The position numbers and the translations under genes were made by a program. Below the pieces are notes generated by a model, which worked only from the letters and a program-made list of their open reading frames with translations, was not told where the DNA came from and searched no databases. Of a stretch of 64,000 bases of DNA, positions 1 to 11,384 are shown piece after piece (position 1 is the stretch's first letter; each line of letters begins with the position of its first letter). Source of the DNA: Branchiostoma lanceolatum (taxonomy: Eukaryota > Chordata > Leptocardii > Amphioxiformes > Branchiostomatidae); assembly GCF_035083965.1 (NCBI RefSeq), contig NC_089723.1:31375193-31439192 (forward strand), read 5' to 3'.

Positions 1-43
1 CTGCTGCAGACCTACCCACAGAACTAGATGTTGTGCTACTCAC

Positions 44-3000
44 ATCATTGTCCAGCCACTGCCTGACGTCCATGGGAGGACCTGTCATGTCGTCGATCTT
101 GTACAGGATGTTGGTGGGAGCCCTGGTGGCATTTCGGACTACCCCAACTATGGTCACCTGTGTGTGACAACACAACAGATTATTAAAGTAGTCAAAGTGG
201 ACATCATACAATGTGTTTAAATAGCCAGTACACAATAATACCTATAAACATTTTGTATGTTGGGTGGGCATCATATTTGTGTTTAAATACTAGTAACCAG
301 TACACATACCCCACATACATTTTGTTTATGGGTATGGGCAGTCTTTCTGGTTATTGTTGCTTCAATTTCAACAACATTTGTGGACAGAAATCATGTAGCT
401 AGCTGTACATGGTTAGTCTCCAACCAGACCCAATAGATTGCAAAGACCGTATCCAACTGGAAGAAGGAGCTTATAGTGCAATCTAAGGTCTGGAACAAGT
501 CGGTCTGAACAAAGGCTATTAACATCTAATTGTTACCTAATCAAACTGTGCTTCTGTAAGTGAGTTTATTACTCTCTGTCCGCACGGGCGTGCGGCGCCA
601 TGCCGGGCTGACACCTCCAGGCCGCGACTGAGAGGCCGTTCACTTGGGCAGAGCTGTACCGCGAAAATTAAACTTCCCAGGAAAAATAAACTAACAGAAA
701 AGACTTGGTCTCTTTTTCAAAATCAATCTGTTACGAAGATCGCTACCAAAACTGCTTCAATCGTCACAAAATGCGATCAATTTTGACCAGTTACGTCGGA
801 ACTGTAAGGGCTATTCCCGCCATGTAATCTCTTGTAATAGTGGCTTGAACCCGAAACAGTAAACATTGTCTACGAATGTCTTTATAAGAACGGTTTTCCA
901 TGATGCCACAAACATCGCCGATGGGTGAAAGAAACTGCTATTGTGAGAGCTTTTTACTAGGCTCAACCAAGGCGCGAACCTCCCACTGGGACGTGCGCGG
1001 GTGACTGGGCTTGGTCATAAAAAGATTAGTACCCCGGACATTCGTACGGCTGTTAGAATTACAACGAGGAGGGGCAGCGGCACCTTTATTGAATAGAAAT
1101 GCTCCGCCCTGTTTGAGTTGTAGCAGACCTTGGGTTGGCTATGAAAACTCCTTCTGCCTGTTGGATACGGTCTTTGCCAACCCGTAGGTCTGCTTGGAGA
1201 CTAGTACATGGTGTCCTAAACACATACTGTACCTGATAACAGAAATAGCAGTCTTTCTGTAGTTATACAATTGATAATGAGGACATGTGTAACGATAGAT
1301 TAATCAAACACAGTAATAGCACGACTCCTGATTGCTGGAGTTCATCAGGACATGAAAGTTAGCTACTGCTGAACAACTTCAGGTGTCCTAACTGTCATTT
1401 CTAATATGGACAAAATGGTTGTACATCACTTCAGTGTATAATCTCAGATGAAAGATGTTACCTGATTAATATCAGTTTCCCCCAGTCTGAAGGAATCTTC
1501 CATCTGCTGGGCTTGTAGAAGGTGTGAAACGGTGCATGGCAACAGGTTCTGGGCTCTCCTCTGGAGTCAACAATAAATATTTACGAGTGGAAAGTTTTTG
1601 TATAATAATGAGCAGTTTCATTTATGCTCTGCTTAGAAAACTATGATGGCAAGAAAACGTTGACAAAGTGTTCACATACTACTAGTAAGCCATCAGGGAA
1701 AACTTATCTACCAAAAGCACATACTGTAGTAAATAGCTTTAGTTGTACTTCGGCTTTAATGATGGTCCCTTTACTAACTCAGTGTTAGTCCACTACACAT
1801 ACACGAATGAAATTCATTTATTTTCGTGGGGACTTGATTTTGCGGTGAGAGGGGAAAGAAGGTTTTTGCAGGGTTTTAAGTTCACTGTTAAAACAATCAT
1901 GTTGAACAGTGGTAATATAATGGAAACATTTGCAGTCATGATTTCTCATCAGTGGAGAGGTCACAGCGAAATTAAAAGCACTGCAAACATGTCAAGACTT
2001 AATAATACTGGTTTATTGCATAATACAAGTCAAGAAATGGCAGCCGCGGCTGAATTGATTCCGGACTTTACAACGTTTTAAAAGTATAACATTTCAAGGG
2101 CACTCCATCGTAATAAATTTACATAACAATTATTGCGGTTAAAGATCGTTAAAATTGGCAAGGAATCTTTAAAATCTATCATAATATAATATAATATATC
2201 AACATTGAAATCAACGACAAAATATTCGTGTTAACGGTCACAATTCCTTATTCAAAACAGTGGTAATGTAGGGTATCGGACTGTTGCGGTAGCGCTCAGT
2301 TCGTGTGTATATAGAGTTCAGTTTGTGGCTAGACCGCGTTAGCCGACCACTGGTTTCACCCCAGGACTGGGGAAGCCAGTCTCTGAAAGCCGATTTCAGG
2401 AGTTTCAGTCCGAACTTCTTGCATAGTTGTTCCCTCCTGGATTCAAGGGTGGGTAGACCGAGTTGAGTGAGGGCTTCCGAGTAGTGGGTGTACTTTTAGT
2501 TCAGGCTTTTAGTTCGCATTTGAATTGAAACAAGGTGGTAGATGGCAGGGTGCGAAATACCCGGTTGCGCACTTGCGCAGCGCAACAATATTTCGGTTGG
2601 CGCAACTTATCTCTTAACCCAGGTTGCGCGGTGCGCTACCTGAATTTTGGGCCGGAGAAATCGATTTTGCGGCAATTACTTGACGAAGTAGAAAATAATT
2701 GGACCAAGGAAGCTCACACACCCGTGTGGTGTGCACACACACTCGCTCTCAGTCTCGTAAATTTTCAAACCAAACATATAAATCGACCCCCAACTAAACA
2801 AGTTAATAAAGTTACCGATACTTTTTCACTCGTTTGCATCCATAGTCAACCTGTTTTAATGTGCCTGAAACGCAAAATTCGTCGGAAAGAGAGCGCGGCT
2901 CAGCGCTCGGCTCTTTGCCGCCATGTTGAATTCATCGACTCTCGCTGGATATCGCGTGATTGCGTGAGAGTAATGACGTGTAATCTGCAGTACCAGCAAC

Positions 3001-5720
3001 AACTGGTAGAGGACAGTGTTTGAGTTGCTGTGTATTTCTATGGGCGAAATGTTGCTAGTGTGCCTTTTGGGGGCAAAATTAAAAATTGCAGAAGTGGAGA
3101 TGGAGCCACTTTACTAATAATAAGCTGGGATTTAAAAAATCTTTACTTGGCAAAAATGATTATAGAATAAACAAAGTTGTTAAAATGTTGTGACAGTGAG
3201 ATAAAAACTGGACAATGACATAGACTATAATTGTATTTATCTTATGATTATCATTACATGTATATCATTAATAACCCACCTGTGAATTTTTCAATAAAAA
3301 ATATAGGTTATTTTATTCCGGGGGTACTTTTATTAGATTTTGAAAATATGCCCAGTAGCAACTTTTATGTGAGGGATGAGAATAATGTAACGTTGGGTAA
3401 CATAAATTCGCGGGGTACATAAATTCGGGATTTTTCGAAAACGGGGTATTTAGGGATATGTGCTAGATGCAACATCAGTAATACCGCTAGAAATGCAAAC
3501 TTGACAGACTATCGTATTCAGAAGACTGTCTGAAAAGCTTCGATAACCATGCATTAGAAGTTGGCTACGTCAAAAACTCTCCGTCCCTTATTGTCACAGT
3601 TTGAGGGCTTCGTGGGAGAATCACACAACATCGTTGTCGGCTGGTTTATAAGACAAATGTCACATCCGCTTCCTGCTCAACACAATTATTTACAATACAA
3701 CTTATTAGAATCTCTTTTGCTAACCTACAACTGGACTCTAAGTGTGATTAATCATCAAAACGCCTCTTTGTTGCTACAACCAATGGCTACGGCACTACGA
3801 TGAATTTTCCCGCCGCCATATTCGTTACCCAGAATCCTGCTATTCGGCAGACGACAAACGTTTGCGAGGAACACTTTTTTGTCTAAATGTTGTGTGTGAT
3901 AATGGACTGATGGCGATATTTTCCTCAAAGTTTGCTCTTAGCACAAGCAGAAACACGTGGACATAGTAGTATTACCATTTCTACTGCATCCAGCTAACGC
4001 CCCGATGAATAATGTACAAATTTCCATCACGGTGGGGGTGAACTTTGAGTGACGTTCTACCGACTCAACACACGGGTTGTTCCCGGAGGCCTGATGTTGC
4101 GGTACGGCCGTTTTTTCGTGTATTTTTTTTAGTGGGACACGTCTATATCCATAGCACTCTCCTCAAGCCAAGGATGGAACGAATAGCTGCTGTATAAAAT
4201 GTAATTAGCGGTAGGATATTCAAGACGAATCTTCTCTCCCGAATTAATGTGCCCCCCTGTCCGACAGCACTGTCATTGTGCGTGCGGCGGACGGTAGTTT
4301 CAAGTTGAAATATTATGGTGTCAGCACGACTAGAGACAAAATCTACCATATATATGATTAGTGCAAAGATAGTACATGATACTGACAGAATAATAGAAAA
4401 AAAGGATGGTTTATTGTTCTGCTAGATTGATTTCAGTCAACCATTATCGGAAAAATCCCGAATTTATGTTACCCAACGTTACAGGTACAAGTCCTATTGC
4501 AGTGTAACTATTGCAGTGTAACTCTTCCTAGAGCAGAAAAAGCAAAAAGTCTATGGGGGTTGAAAAAAGGATTTATTTGTACTAAATAAATAGCCGTGTT
4601 ACACATGAATTGTATAAGTTTGTTTGTTGTGGGTTGTGGTGTTTTATTTACATTGTAAATCATTGAATTTTATTTTGAAACAAAAGCACATTTTAGCACC
4701 AGTTATATTGTTAAAGGCTATTTAATACTATGTAACGTTAGTACTACTTACAAAATATAATTTCAAGAAATCAGTGAATTTTAGGTGGGGCAACCTGAAA
4801 TTCTGACGGGCAACCTAGCTTTCTACCCAGGTTGCACACCGTGCAACCTGGCTCAAAAAAGTATTTCGCACCCTGAGATGGGCAGGAGACAGAACAAGCA
4901 TTTTTGCAGTGGTTTTAAGTTTGTGGCGAAGAGGTTACCAGGAAAACAGTATTCACAGTATTCTGTAACAATAACATCCTGGTCTCACCGAGCCCTTCCT
5001 GTCCTGTGAGGACGGTGCAGGGGAATCGAAGCCACCTTGGTTCGGTCCAGGTGAGTTCAGGTAACCGCCTCCCTGGTTACCAAATCCACCGTCTCCAAAA
5101 CCACCTGCACAGACACATAGATAGGCTCACTTTCAACTAAAAAATGGTTCATTTTTTCATTTCCTCCTTCATATGCAAGTTATGATACTAGCCTTAATCT
5201 AACACCCTTAATTGCAGACGACAACTGGTGATTTTTCTGTAACGTTAAACAACAAAATTTCATATATCTTACAGCTACCAATGTTTTTTGACAATCTCTT
5301 GTAAATCCTCTAGGCTAGGATTTAATAAAAAAGATGAGACAAAATGGTTGTACACTTGTACAATACTCAATAGGGGCTAGTAAAATTATACAAAAACAGT
5401 ATATCATACTAGTCATAACGTTACGTCACGCATAAATCATACTGGTCCCAACATGTTCGTTAGGGTTGGCTTGACCAAGGAGGCATTTTCTAAATTTCAT
5501 TGGTTGGCCATGTCATACAGAATTTTGTAGTTGTTAAATTCGTTAGCCATGGTCTCTTGATTTTTATTTCTCTATGTGGTTTTGCAGGAAGAACCTTTCC
5601 GTGACAGCCCCCCTCCCCCTATAAAGAAGACGATCGAAAATTCTCAAACGTTAGGTATTCATAGAGTAGGGCAATTTCCGACAGCAAGCAGAAGTACTCA
5701 CCTCCTCCTTGTGTCCACAT
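44..5720 (-). CDS. RPA2: Replication protein A 32 kDa subunit (5' part; gene continues off the left edge)
   Basis: RPA2 is the middle subunit of the heterotrimeric single-strand DNA binding complex that acts in replication, repair and checkpoint signalling in the nucleus. Four coding exons read on the minus strand: 5702-5720 (ATG at 5720, MWTQGGG), 4989-5104, 1462-1560 and 44-157. Phases agree at every junction and all introns are GT-AG. The product starts with a Gly/Ser/Pro-rich tail (about residues 1-45), as in vertebrate RPA2, where this tail is phosphorylated. It continues into the first OB-fold strands, with [13 protein letters not shown] and then [20 protein letters not shown] and [15 protein letters not shown], very close to human RPA2. 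About 116 residues are visible of roughly 270, so the rest of the OB fold and the C-terminal winged helix lie outside the window. Its start faces ECHDC1 across a shared promoter region. Confidence 0.93.
413..1203. repeat. RPA2 intron 3 content: two fragments of a MITE-like repeat
   Basis: RPA2 intron 3 (158-1461) has no coding sequence I can support. Two related fragments are visible. One at about 413-500 contains AGTCTCCAACCAGACC and GCAAAGACCGTATCCAAC. The other, at about 1125-1203, is in the opposite orientation, contains GTTGGATACGGTCTTTGCCA and ends GTCTGCTTGGAGACTA. A third relative sits in a TINAGL1 intron at about 17738-17808. Their ends resemble the CTCTCCAAGCAGAGG MITE family found elsewhere in the window, so they may be a sister family. 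A short GC-rich palindrome (CCGCACG/CGTGCGG) is near 578-595. Confidence 0.45.
1743..2545. other. RPA2 intron 2, left part: low-complexity and repeat-like DNA
   Basis: No coding exon is supportable here. The stretch around 1862-1900 (TTTTTGCAGGGTTTTAAGTTC) is similar to a segment at about 4901-4935 beyond the transposon, which suggests an older dispersed repeat family. A short ATAAT-type run lies at about 2181-2200. Confidence 0.35.
2546..4875. mobile_element. DNA transposon-like element with inverted ends and 6-bp target duplication (outer element)
   Basis: The left end CAGGGTGCGAAATAC (2546-2560) is repeated in reverse complement at the right end (4861-4875). The hexamer AGATGG flanks it directly on both sides (2540-2545 and 4876-4881), which looks like a target-site duplication. 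The sub-terminal regions also share GC-rich words such as CAGGTTGC. The longest open frame inside (about 2550-3023) matches nothing I recognise, so I regard the element as non-autonomous. It lies in RPA2 intron 2 and is itself interrupted by a second element at 3390-4479. The CAGGG start is hAT-like but the 6-bp duplication is not typical of hAT, so the superfamily is unresolved. Confidence 0.65.
3390..4479. mobile_element. TA-flanked inverted-repeat element nested in the 2546-4875 element
   Basis: The left end ACGTTGGGTAACATAAATTC begins at 3390, preceded by TA at 3388-3389. Its reverse complement ends at 4479, followed by TA at 4480-4481. Both ends continue into the word ATTCGGGATTTTTC (left side about 3424, right side in reverse complement about 4449). 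The left end carries a short local duplication of ATAAATTCG. The roughly 1.09-kb interior has no recognisable transposase. A TA duplication fits Tc1/mariner-type transposition, which would make this a non-autonomous copy. It is nested inside the outer element and therefore younger. Confidence 0.6.
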
Positions 5721-6059
5721 CGTAACAGGAATGTCAGTTAGCGTTAAAGTTAACGCGACAATTTCAAGACACGGCACAGTGTCTTCTCTTCGCTCGGATT
5801 CTTTTGCGCGGGAAAGTAAAAAGATGGCGGGAAGAATTTGGACCAATGAGAAACTTAGTTAGGTTGACCGGATGAAAAATTATCCAATCAGCGAAGGCCT
5901 TAGTTACGCTGACCTATGGTCTCACACTTGTGGTCTCACACAGCTGTTCTATGACATAAACACAAGGTTGCACAAAACTTGTGGAAGGAGAGAGGGCAGA
6001 AGAATTAAGAAGTAATACCTGAAACTATACACGTCATTTGGTGCCTGCAAGTTCAAGGA
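5721..6059. promoter_or_regulatory. Divergent RPA2/ECHDC1 promoter region
   Basis: The start codons of RPA2 (minus) and ECHDC1 (plus) are only 339 bp apart. The gap contains an E2F-type core, TTTTGCGCGGGAAA, at 5802-5815. A second GGCGGGAA follows at 5826-5833 inside AAGATGGCGGG, which also fits a YY1 site. CCAAT boxes lie at 5843-5847 and 5884-5888. E2F control is expected for a replication gene such as RPA2. Transcription start sites were not determined; the motif calls are by eye. Confidence 0.6.
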
Positions 6060-7726
6060 ATGGCTGTATTTTGTTCTTCTGTCATTAAGGTAATGTTAGG
6101 TCAAGTTTGATAGCTGTGCCTCCTCATATAATTTGACAATGACAAGTGATTTGATGAGATTTGACAGATCCCTATTTTTGCTATCACATATTAACCCAAT
6201 TTCATGTGTGAACGTTATATTGAGACTGTATGCAAGTGTTGGCAAACAAGATTAAGGGTATTGTTTGGTCTACAAACATTTAGCAAATGGTCCCCTGCCC
6301 CCCCCCCCCCCACAAACTACCTATAAGTAAAGCAGTCTACCTCAATTGAGGTGAAGCATGATGCTTTTTCAACTAGTTAGTGGTAGTGCAATGTGGCTTC
6401 GCCACGGCTTGCCAATCACACTGGGTCACCCCTACTCTTCTCGATAAGTGTGTTGGGTTCTTTTACATGCAGAGGCTTGAGGCTTATGCCCAAAGCTCCC
6501 TCATACACGGGGCCTCCGGCTTTACGTCACCTTCCGAAATGATGAATGCAATCCCTTACAACATGTCCGAGGATCCTAGGATCAAATTCAAGCTCCAGGA
6601 TCCCGGAATTTGATCCAGGTGGTGGAGAAGTGGGGTAGTGTTACCGCTTGCACCATGGGGACATGTCCCATACTGTACTTCAAAGTTTGAACCATTTCAT
6701 ACATGGATTATCTTTTCTTCACAGAGAGCATTGGTGCCCAAACTGACACGGAAACTGGGTGAATGCCACCTGTATACCTGTGCCTCAACGTGTGCTGCAG
6801 CTCCACCTGATGATGTTAGGTACTCATGGTTGTCCACTGCTGGAGGAGGTGCTGTAGACCTGACTAAAGATGACGCATCGGGGCTCGCTGTCCTGACTCT
6901 CAACAATCCTGAACGCCTCAATGCTGTTACAGGTAAGGCCTCTCTGACTTGGTTTTTTGGATGATATCCTTGCACGTACTAATGATGCTAACTAATCTAT
7001 CATTGAGGTAAGGAGCATGTTCAAATTTTTCATTTTCTTGTTTCAGGTCACATGATGCTCCAGCTCGGTGACATTGTCAATGACCTAAAGGAATGGAAGA
7101 ATGGAAAAGCCTTGATTGTCCGTGGGAAGGGACGTTCATTCTGTCCTGGTGCTGACCTAAACATGGTATACAACATGCTGGACAGCAAGCAGGGTAGGGA
7201 AATGTGTTCCTTCATGCACAGAACACTAACAGAGCTGCACCGGCTTCCTCTCATCAGTGTTGCAGCCATCGATGGACCAGCCATAGGAGGGGGTGCAGAA
7301 CTTTGCACGGCCACCGACTTTAGGGTAATGACTGAACGGGCTGACATAAAGTTTGTACAAGCCCTTCTGGGGATTGTTCCAGGATGGGGGGGTGGCACCA
7401 GGCTGACCAGACTTGTCGGCCGAACCAGGGCTCTTGATCTACTATCATCTGGGAGGACTATCAGGCCGGAGGAAGCAGTAGAGATCGGACTTGCCAGCTG
7501 GATCATTCCAACAGGACGTGATGTTGTAGAGGCAACAACGGAGTGGCTCCAGAGGTACACAAGAGGGAGAACAGAAGTGGTGAGGGCGGTGAAGAACGTG
7601 GTGGTCGCTGGGACTGAGCTGCCCGTGGAGGAAGCCCTGGCGAAGGAAGCAGAACAGTTTGTGAACGTTTGGGGTGGTCCTGCACATGTGGAGGCCATCT
7701 TGAAAAGTATGAAACACAAGAAGTAA
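6060..7726 (+). CDS. ECHDC1: Ethylmalonyl-CoA decarboxylase / enoyl-CoA hydratase domain-containing protein 1
   Basis: ECHDC1 belongs to the crotonase superfamily. In mammals it decarboxylates ethylmalonyl-CoA in the cytosol, a metabolite-repair reaction that removes an acetyl-CoA carboxylase by-product. Three exons join in phase: 6060-6089 (MAVFCSSVIK), 6725-6932 and 7047-7726, giving 305 aa against about 300-307 in vertebrates. Family landmarks in order are GGGAVDLTKDD, LAVLTLNNPERLNAVTG, ALIVRGKGRSFCPGADLN, the oxyanion-hole region AIGGGAELCTATDFRVM, VPGWGGGTRLTRLVG and the C-terminal VWGGPAHVEAILK. The large last exon carries most of the crotonase fold. The short first exon is the least certain; I chose it because it has an ATG, a GTAATG donor and a phase that fits. 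The gene is divergent from RPA2. Long antisense frames over the last exon are shadows. Confidence 0.93.
6425..6610 (+). repeat. Dispersed repeat in ECHDC1 intron 1 (copy 1 of 3)
   Basis: This segment (CACTGGGTCACCCCTACTCT, then GTTGGGTTCTTTTACATGC, then GGGGCCTCCGGCTTTACGTC) recurs in diverged form at about 32570-32690 and 42045-42290. All copies are in the same orientation on the plus strand. The nature of the parent element is unknown. Confidence 0.55.
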
Positions 7727-7982
7727 TCAGGAAATCCGGACACTTTTGCTGTTAAACAGAAAAAAGACAACCACCAATATTTGCTCTGTTACACTGATTA
7801 TAAGTTGGTGAGGATTTAGCCTATTGACTTTCTTTGTAAGCTATGGAATATTAGTAATTTACACAGGTAAACAGGAAAAATACAGGGACCAATGATTCTA
7901 ACATCATAGAGGAAAACAGGCCTATGCCTCTTTCGTCTCCCTCATATTGTGAGAAAAATTATTCATACCCAGTGCATTAGTG

Positions 7983-8120
7983 CTCTCCAAGCAGAGGTTG
8001 GTGGGGAAGATTGTGACCGTTTTATCATATGCCTCATTATTTGTCCGCTCTCATAGGGGCTAAAAACGGGGCACATGATAAAAAGGTCACAATCTTCCCC
8101 ACCAACCTCTGCTTGGAGAG
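7983..8120. mobile_element. Hairpin MITE, CTCTCCAAGCAGAGG family (copy 1)
   Basis: The arms of this 138-bp element pair almost perfectly over about 50 bp each. The left arm begins CTCTCCAAGCAGAGGTTGG and the right arm ends in its reverse complement. TA follows on the right (8121-8122) and the left flank is TG, a likely mutated TA. The interior (AAGATTGTGACC and GTCCGCTCTCATAGG) matches copy 6 at 50485-50640 but not copies 2-4. It lies just downstream of ECHDC1. Confidence 0.75.
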
Positions 8121-11100
8121 TAGTGCGTTGGTACCCTGGGGGCAGAATCCCTGAGGCCACGCACAGTGGGCTTGCATGTGATACCGATCCCCCACTTTAC
8201 TTTGTGCCTGCCCCACTTTTATGTCGGCCCCACTTTTACGCTTACCTTGCCAGGGTAGTCATTGGGTAACCTGTCAAAAGGAGATTCTATCATTACTCTA
8301 TATATATATCAATATTACGCAATAAAAATTCAATTTTATTGGTGGTAAGTCATTACAGTAGTCAAAGGGATGTTGGTTTTCCTTAGAAGTTGTAAAGATT
8401 TCAGATGTTAACCTTGGAATTCTAGATCTATTGTTTTCAACAGTACACTGTATGTGTCATTGGCTTCTTACAACCAGTCCCAGAAGACATAGATATAGTT
8501 TTTGTGAAAGATAGGTGTGACCTACTGGTCAGACCACTCCCAACCTACTGCCAACCTTCAAGTTATTGGGGGCAAGGCCAGGGCATGGTCCTGACTGTGT
8601 GACTGGCCATGGGGCTTTATCTGGTGTGTTATCAGTTGGAAATCTGGCCATCAATTCTTTGCAGAAATAGTGTCTCATGATAAAAACAGACTGGAAAATA
8701 CATCTGTAGTAGAAACTGGCCATATAGACTGACTGGTTTGCCAGAGGAATTACTTGGTCAATGAGTTACACATCTGCAACCAAAGGCTCAATTTCTGCTG
8801 TTTTTCCAGCAACCAAAGAAGCCTGGTGGAAACTCGTATCCCTATCCATACTTGGTGTACTAGGTCACTACCGGTAGTAGCACTGCAATGCCCCCTGTCG
8901 AAAGCTGTAAGAACTGCAAGATCGTTCAGAGGTTAGGAATCCAACGTTTGCTTTAATAGGCTTGAGAGATGTGGTGCATGCTTGAACTTTGTCACTTTTA
9001 CAATTTAGAACAAACCTAATCAACTTTATTATGTAACAGTTGCAAAGGGTAGACTGTATGGCAAGGGAAATGTATTGAACAAAACGTCTAAAAACTACAC
9101 TACTCCCTATACGGAAAACAAAAGGTGCATTACTCTATAAACGAGTAACGGTACACTATCAAACTACAATGGAGAGCCACAAGTCTACTTTAAATGTTGC
9201 CATCTTCGAATGTGGGGCACGTCCTTGCAGTGACCCCTGACCCTGAACATCACATTGTACTTCAGTCCGCCGAGATTCACTGTGCGACACAACAAAGCCT
9301 GGATCCCGTCCCGACGTGCAGCTGTGGCCTTGAAGTGGAGGGGGCGTGATACTGCTTCTTGTTCAAGGGTGCTGGAGCCCGGATCAAGCGTTAAGTACTG
9401 ACAGGGGAGCGACCAAGCGTCAAGATAAGGACCGTTGGCTGGTTATGACGAGGCGCACCCGGTCTGACAACCGGTAAGGATTCCGTCCCCCATCCCCCTC
9501 CCCTTTCGTATGACGTAGTGGATTAATTGTGAGTGTTGTATAGATTTCACCGGAGCACCGTCACCGTTGATTGTTTCTGAGTCACTGCCCCTGTGTTTCA
9601 CTATTTGTCACTTACTGGAACGTTATGTGACCCGAAGGAAAAACGAACGTTCGTCAGTGACCTTAACACAACAGGCTCGCCCATTATGTCCAATTATCAT
9701 GCGGAAATGTTCACGGTGATTACTTGGCTTTTTGAGGCAGAGAAAAGGAAGTCAACGGTCAATCGAATTGAGGAGAAGACTGTACAAAACGGCTCAGAAG
9801 GGAGTCGCCAAGAAGTGGGCGGAAAGACCTCGCCTGAGTCACTGAAGAGATTTGTGAAAAAATCGTTTTCAAGTGGAGACCACACATAACGGGCGAACAA
9901 AAGCAGGAACCGGTGGATAACACAGCTCGGTGTTGTGTTACCTTCATGCCCCTCGACGTACTGAATGGCTATTTGTTTTGCTCGAGGACTTCCTTTAGAA
10001 GTGATTAATGCATTTTCACAACTTCCAGAAGATTACGGATACGTATATTTGTGCTTATGGTTGATTATGGTAGATTGGAAGGAAATAGGTTGGAGTATAG
10101 TCAGGTATTGTGACCTGTATTGGTTCCATAGCAAACTTCAATGAATCAGTGTCCCGTCTAAAACCTATATGACCTATATCCAGCTACCGTGACTACTGTT
10201 CTCGATCCACCTTCTTGTCTCAATGATATAAGGAAGCTACATGACCCTACATGTATTTGCGGTTTAGAAGTCAATTTTTTTCCAATCGAAGTATCCAAGG
10301 CTTTTATAAAAACAAAAACATAGAAAATACATTGTAAGCTACACATCACTGGGAGTAACATATGTTAAAACATGATTGACTTTTTTTTTGGTTAGCACTC
10401 TCTTTTCAAAAGTTACAAAAGACGTTCTGATCCGGAACCTTTCTATCTAAATCCACACCCAGGTCATAGTCTGAAAAATTACTTATCCTGACGAGAATGG
10501 TATTTACGCTCTTTTTACAACGTACCGGCAATGTCAAAACTCACGTCAAAACTTCTGTCAAAAGTATACATCTATCGTTTTCACGTGCATCTTTAAATCT
10601 AATATGGTTTGATTGGTACCATGGGAGTACTGCATCTTTTCTACTCTGCCAAAATTGTGTTTTCAGTAAACGATGGTTCTGTACGTACGGGTAGCTACTG
10701 TGTTTTTGTAGCCGGAGGGAAGGCTAACGTTTGTGGGCGTTGAACGCCTTCTGGCATGCACCAGACATCAGATAACCGGTGTCACAAACAGGCCAGGGTC
10801 TAACTATACCGTACAGGCCTGCTGACGGACTGTCTCTCACACCACGTAATAACGGTGAGCGGGCGAGAAGGGAAGGGTCCAACGCGAAGAAAAGAGGGGG
10901 CTTTTCCACTTTTATTATGTCATAAATGTCGCTGCGTAAATATACAATCATGCCCTATCAGAAGCCTCGCTTTCTTCGTCAAAGCATTTGTAATGGTCGT
11001 GACAGGGCCTGACAATGTGTACAGAGGCCCATCGCTCAACTGAGTTTGGATAAATGTTTACAGGGGAGACTGAGCAGATGGTAGTTGCCGTCTCCCCTGT

Positions 11101-11384
11101 ACTCAGTCAGCAGGGCGGCACGGTGACCGGTCCGTAACAAACACTGTAAACCAGATCGGTCCGACCGCAGAGCCACTTCTTAAGGCCAGTCCGGGTTCGC
11201 GCGTTAATCAGCCGACTGTGATTTTTGTTCTGTAATCTGTTTAGTTCCGCAGGTCGCCGGTTGCAGGGAAGGCAAACATCCTGTTTGACCCGAGGACACG
11301 CCAGATTCTCTCCTGACGAGGTGTCGCCGTGAAGTTTGTGGACCATCACAAGTAGTGGTATCACCCCGGGAACGATAACGGACA
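8121..11384. other. Intergenic region between ECHDC1 and the TINAG-like gene
   Basis: The region is about 3.3 kb with no gene I can support. Open frames are short and lack splice-consistent extensions. An AATAAA-type signal near 8321 could serve ECHDC1. A 10-bp-arm hairpin (CAGGGGAGAC ... GTCTCCCCTG) lies at 11061-11099, just upstream of the TINAG-like gene. The rest holds no repeat or motif I can name. Confidence 0.5.

Noticed and set aside
2550-3023. Open frame of about 160 codons in RPA2 intron 2
   Set aside because: It begins in the terminal repeat of a transposon-like element and shows no transposase motif.
7048-7770. Long antisense open frame (240 codons) over the last ECHDC1 exon
   Set aside because: It is a mirror of the strongly conserved crotonase frame on the plus strand, with no domain or splice support.
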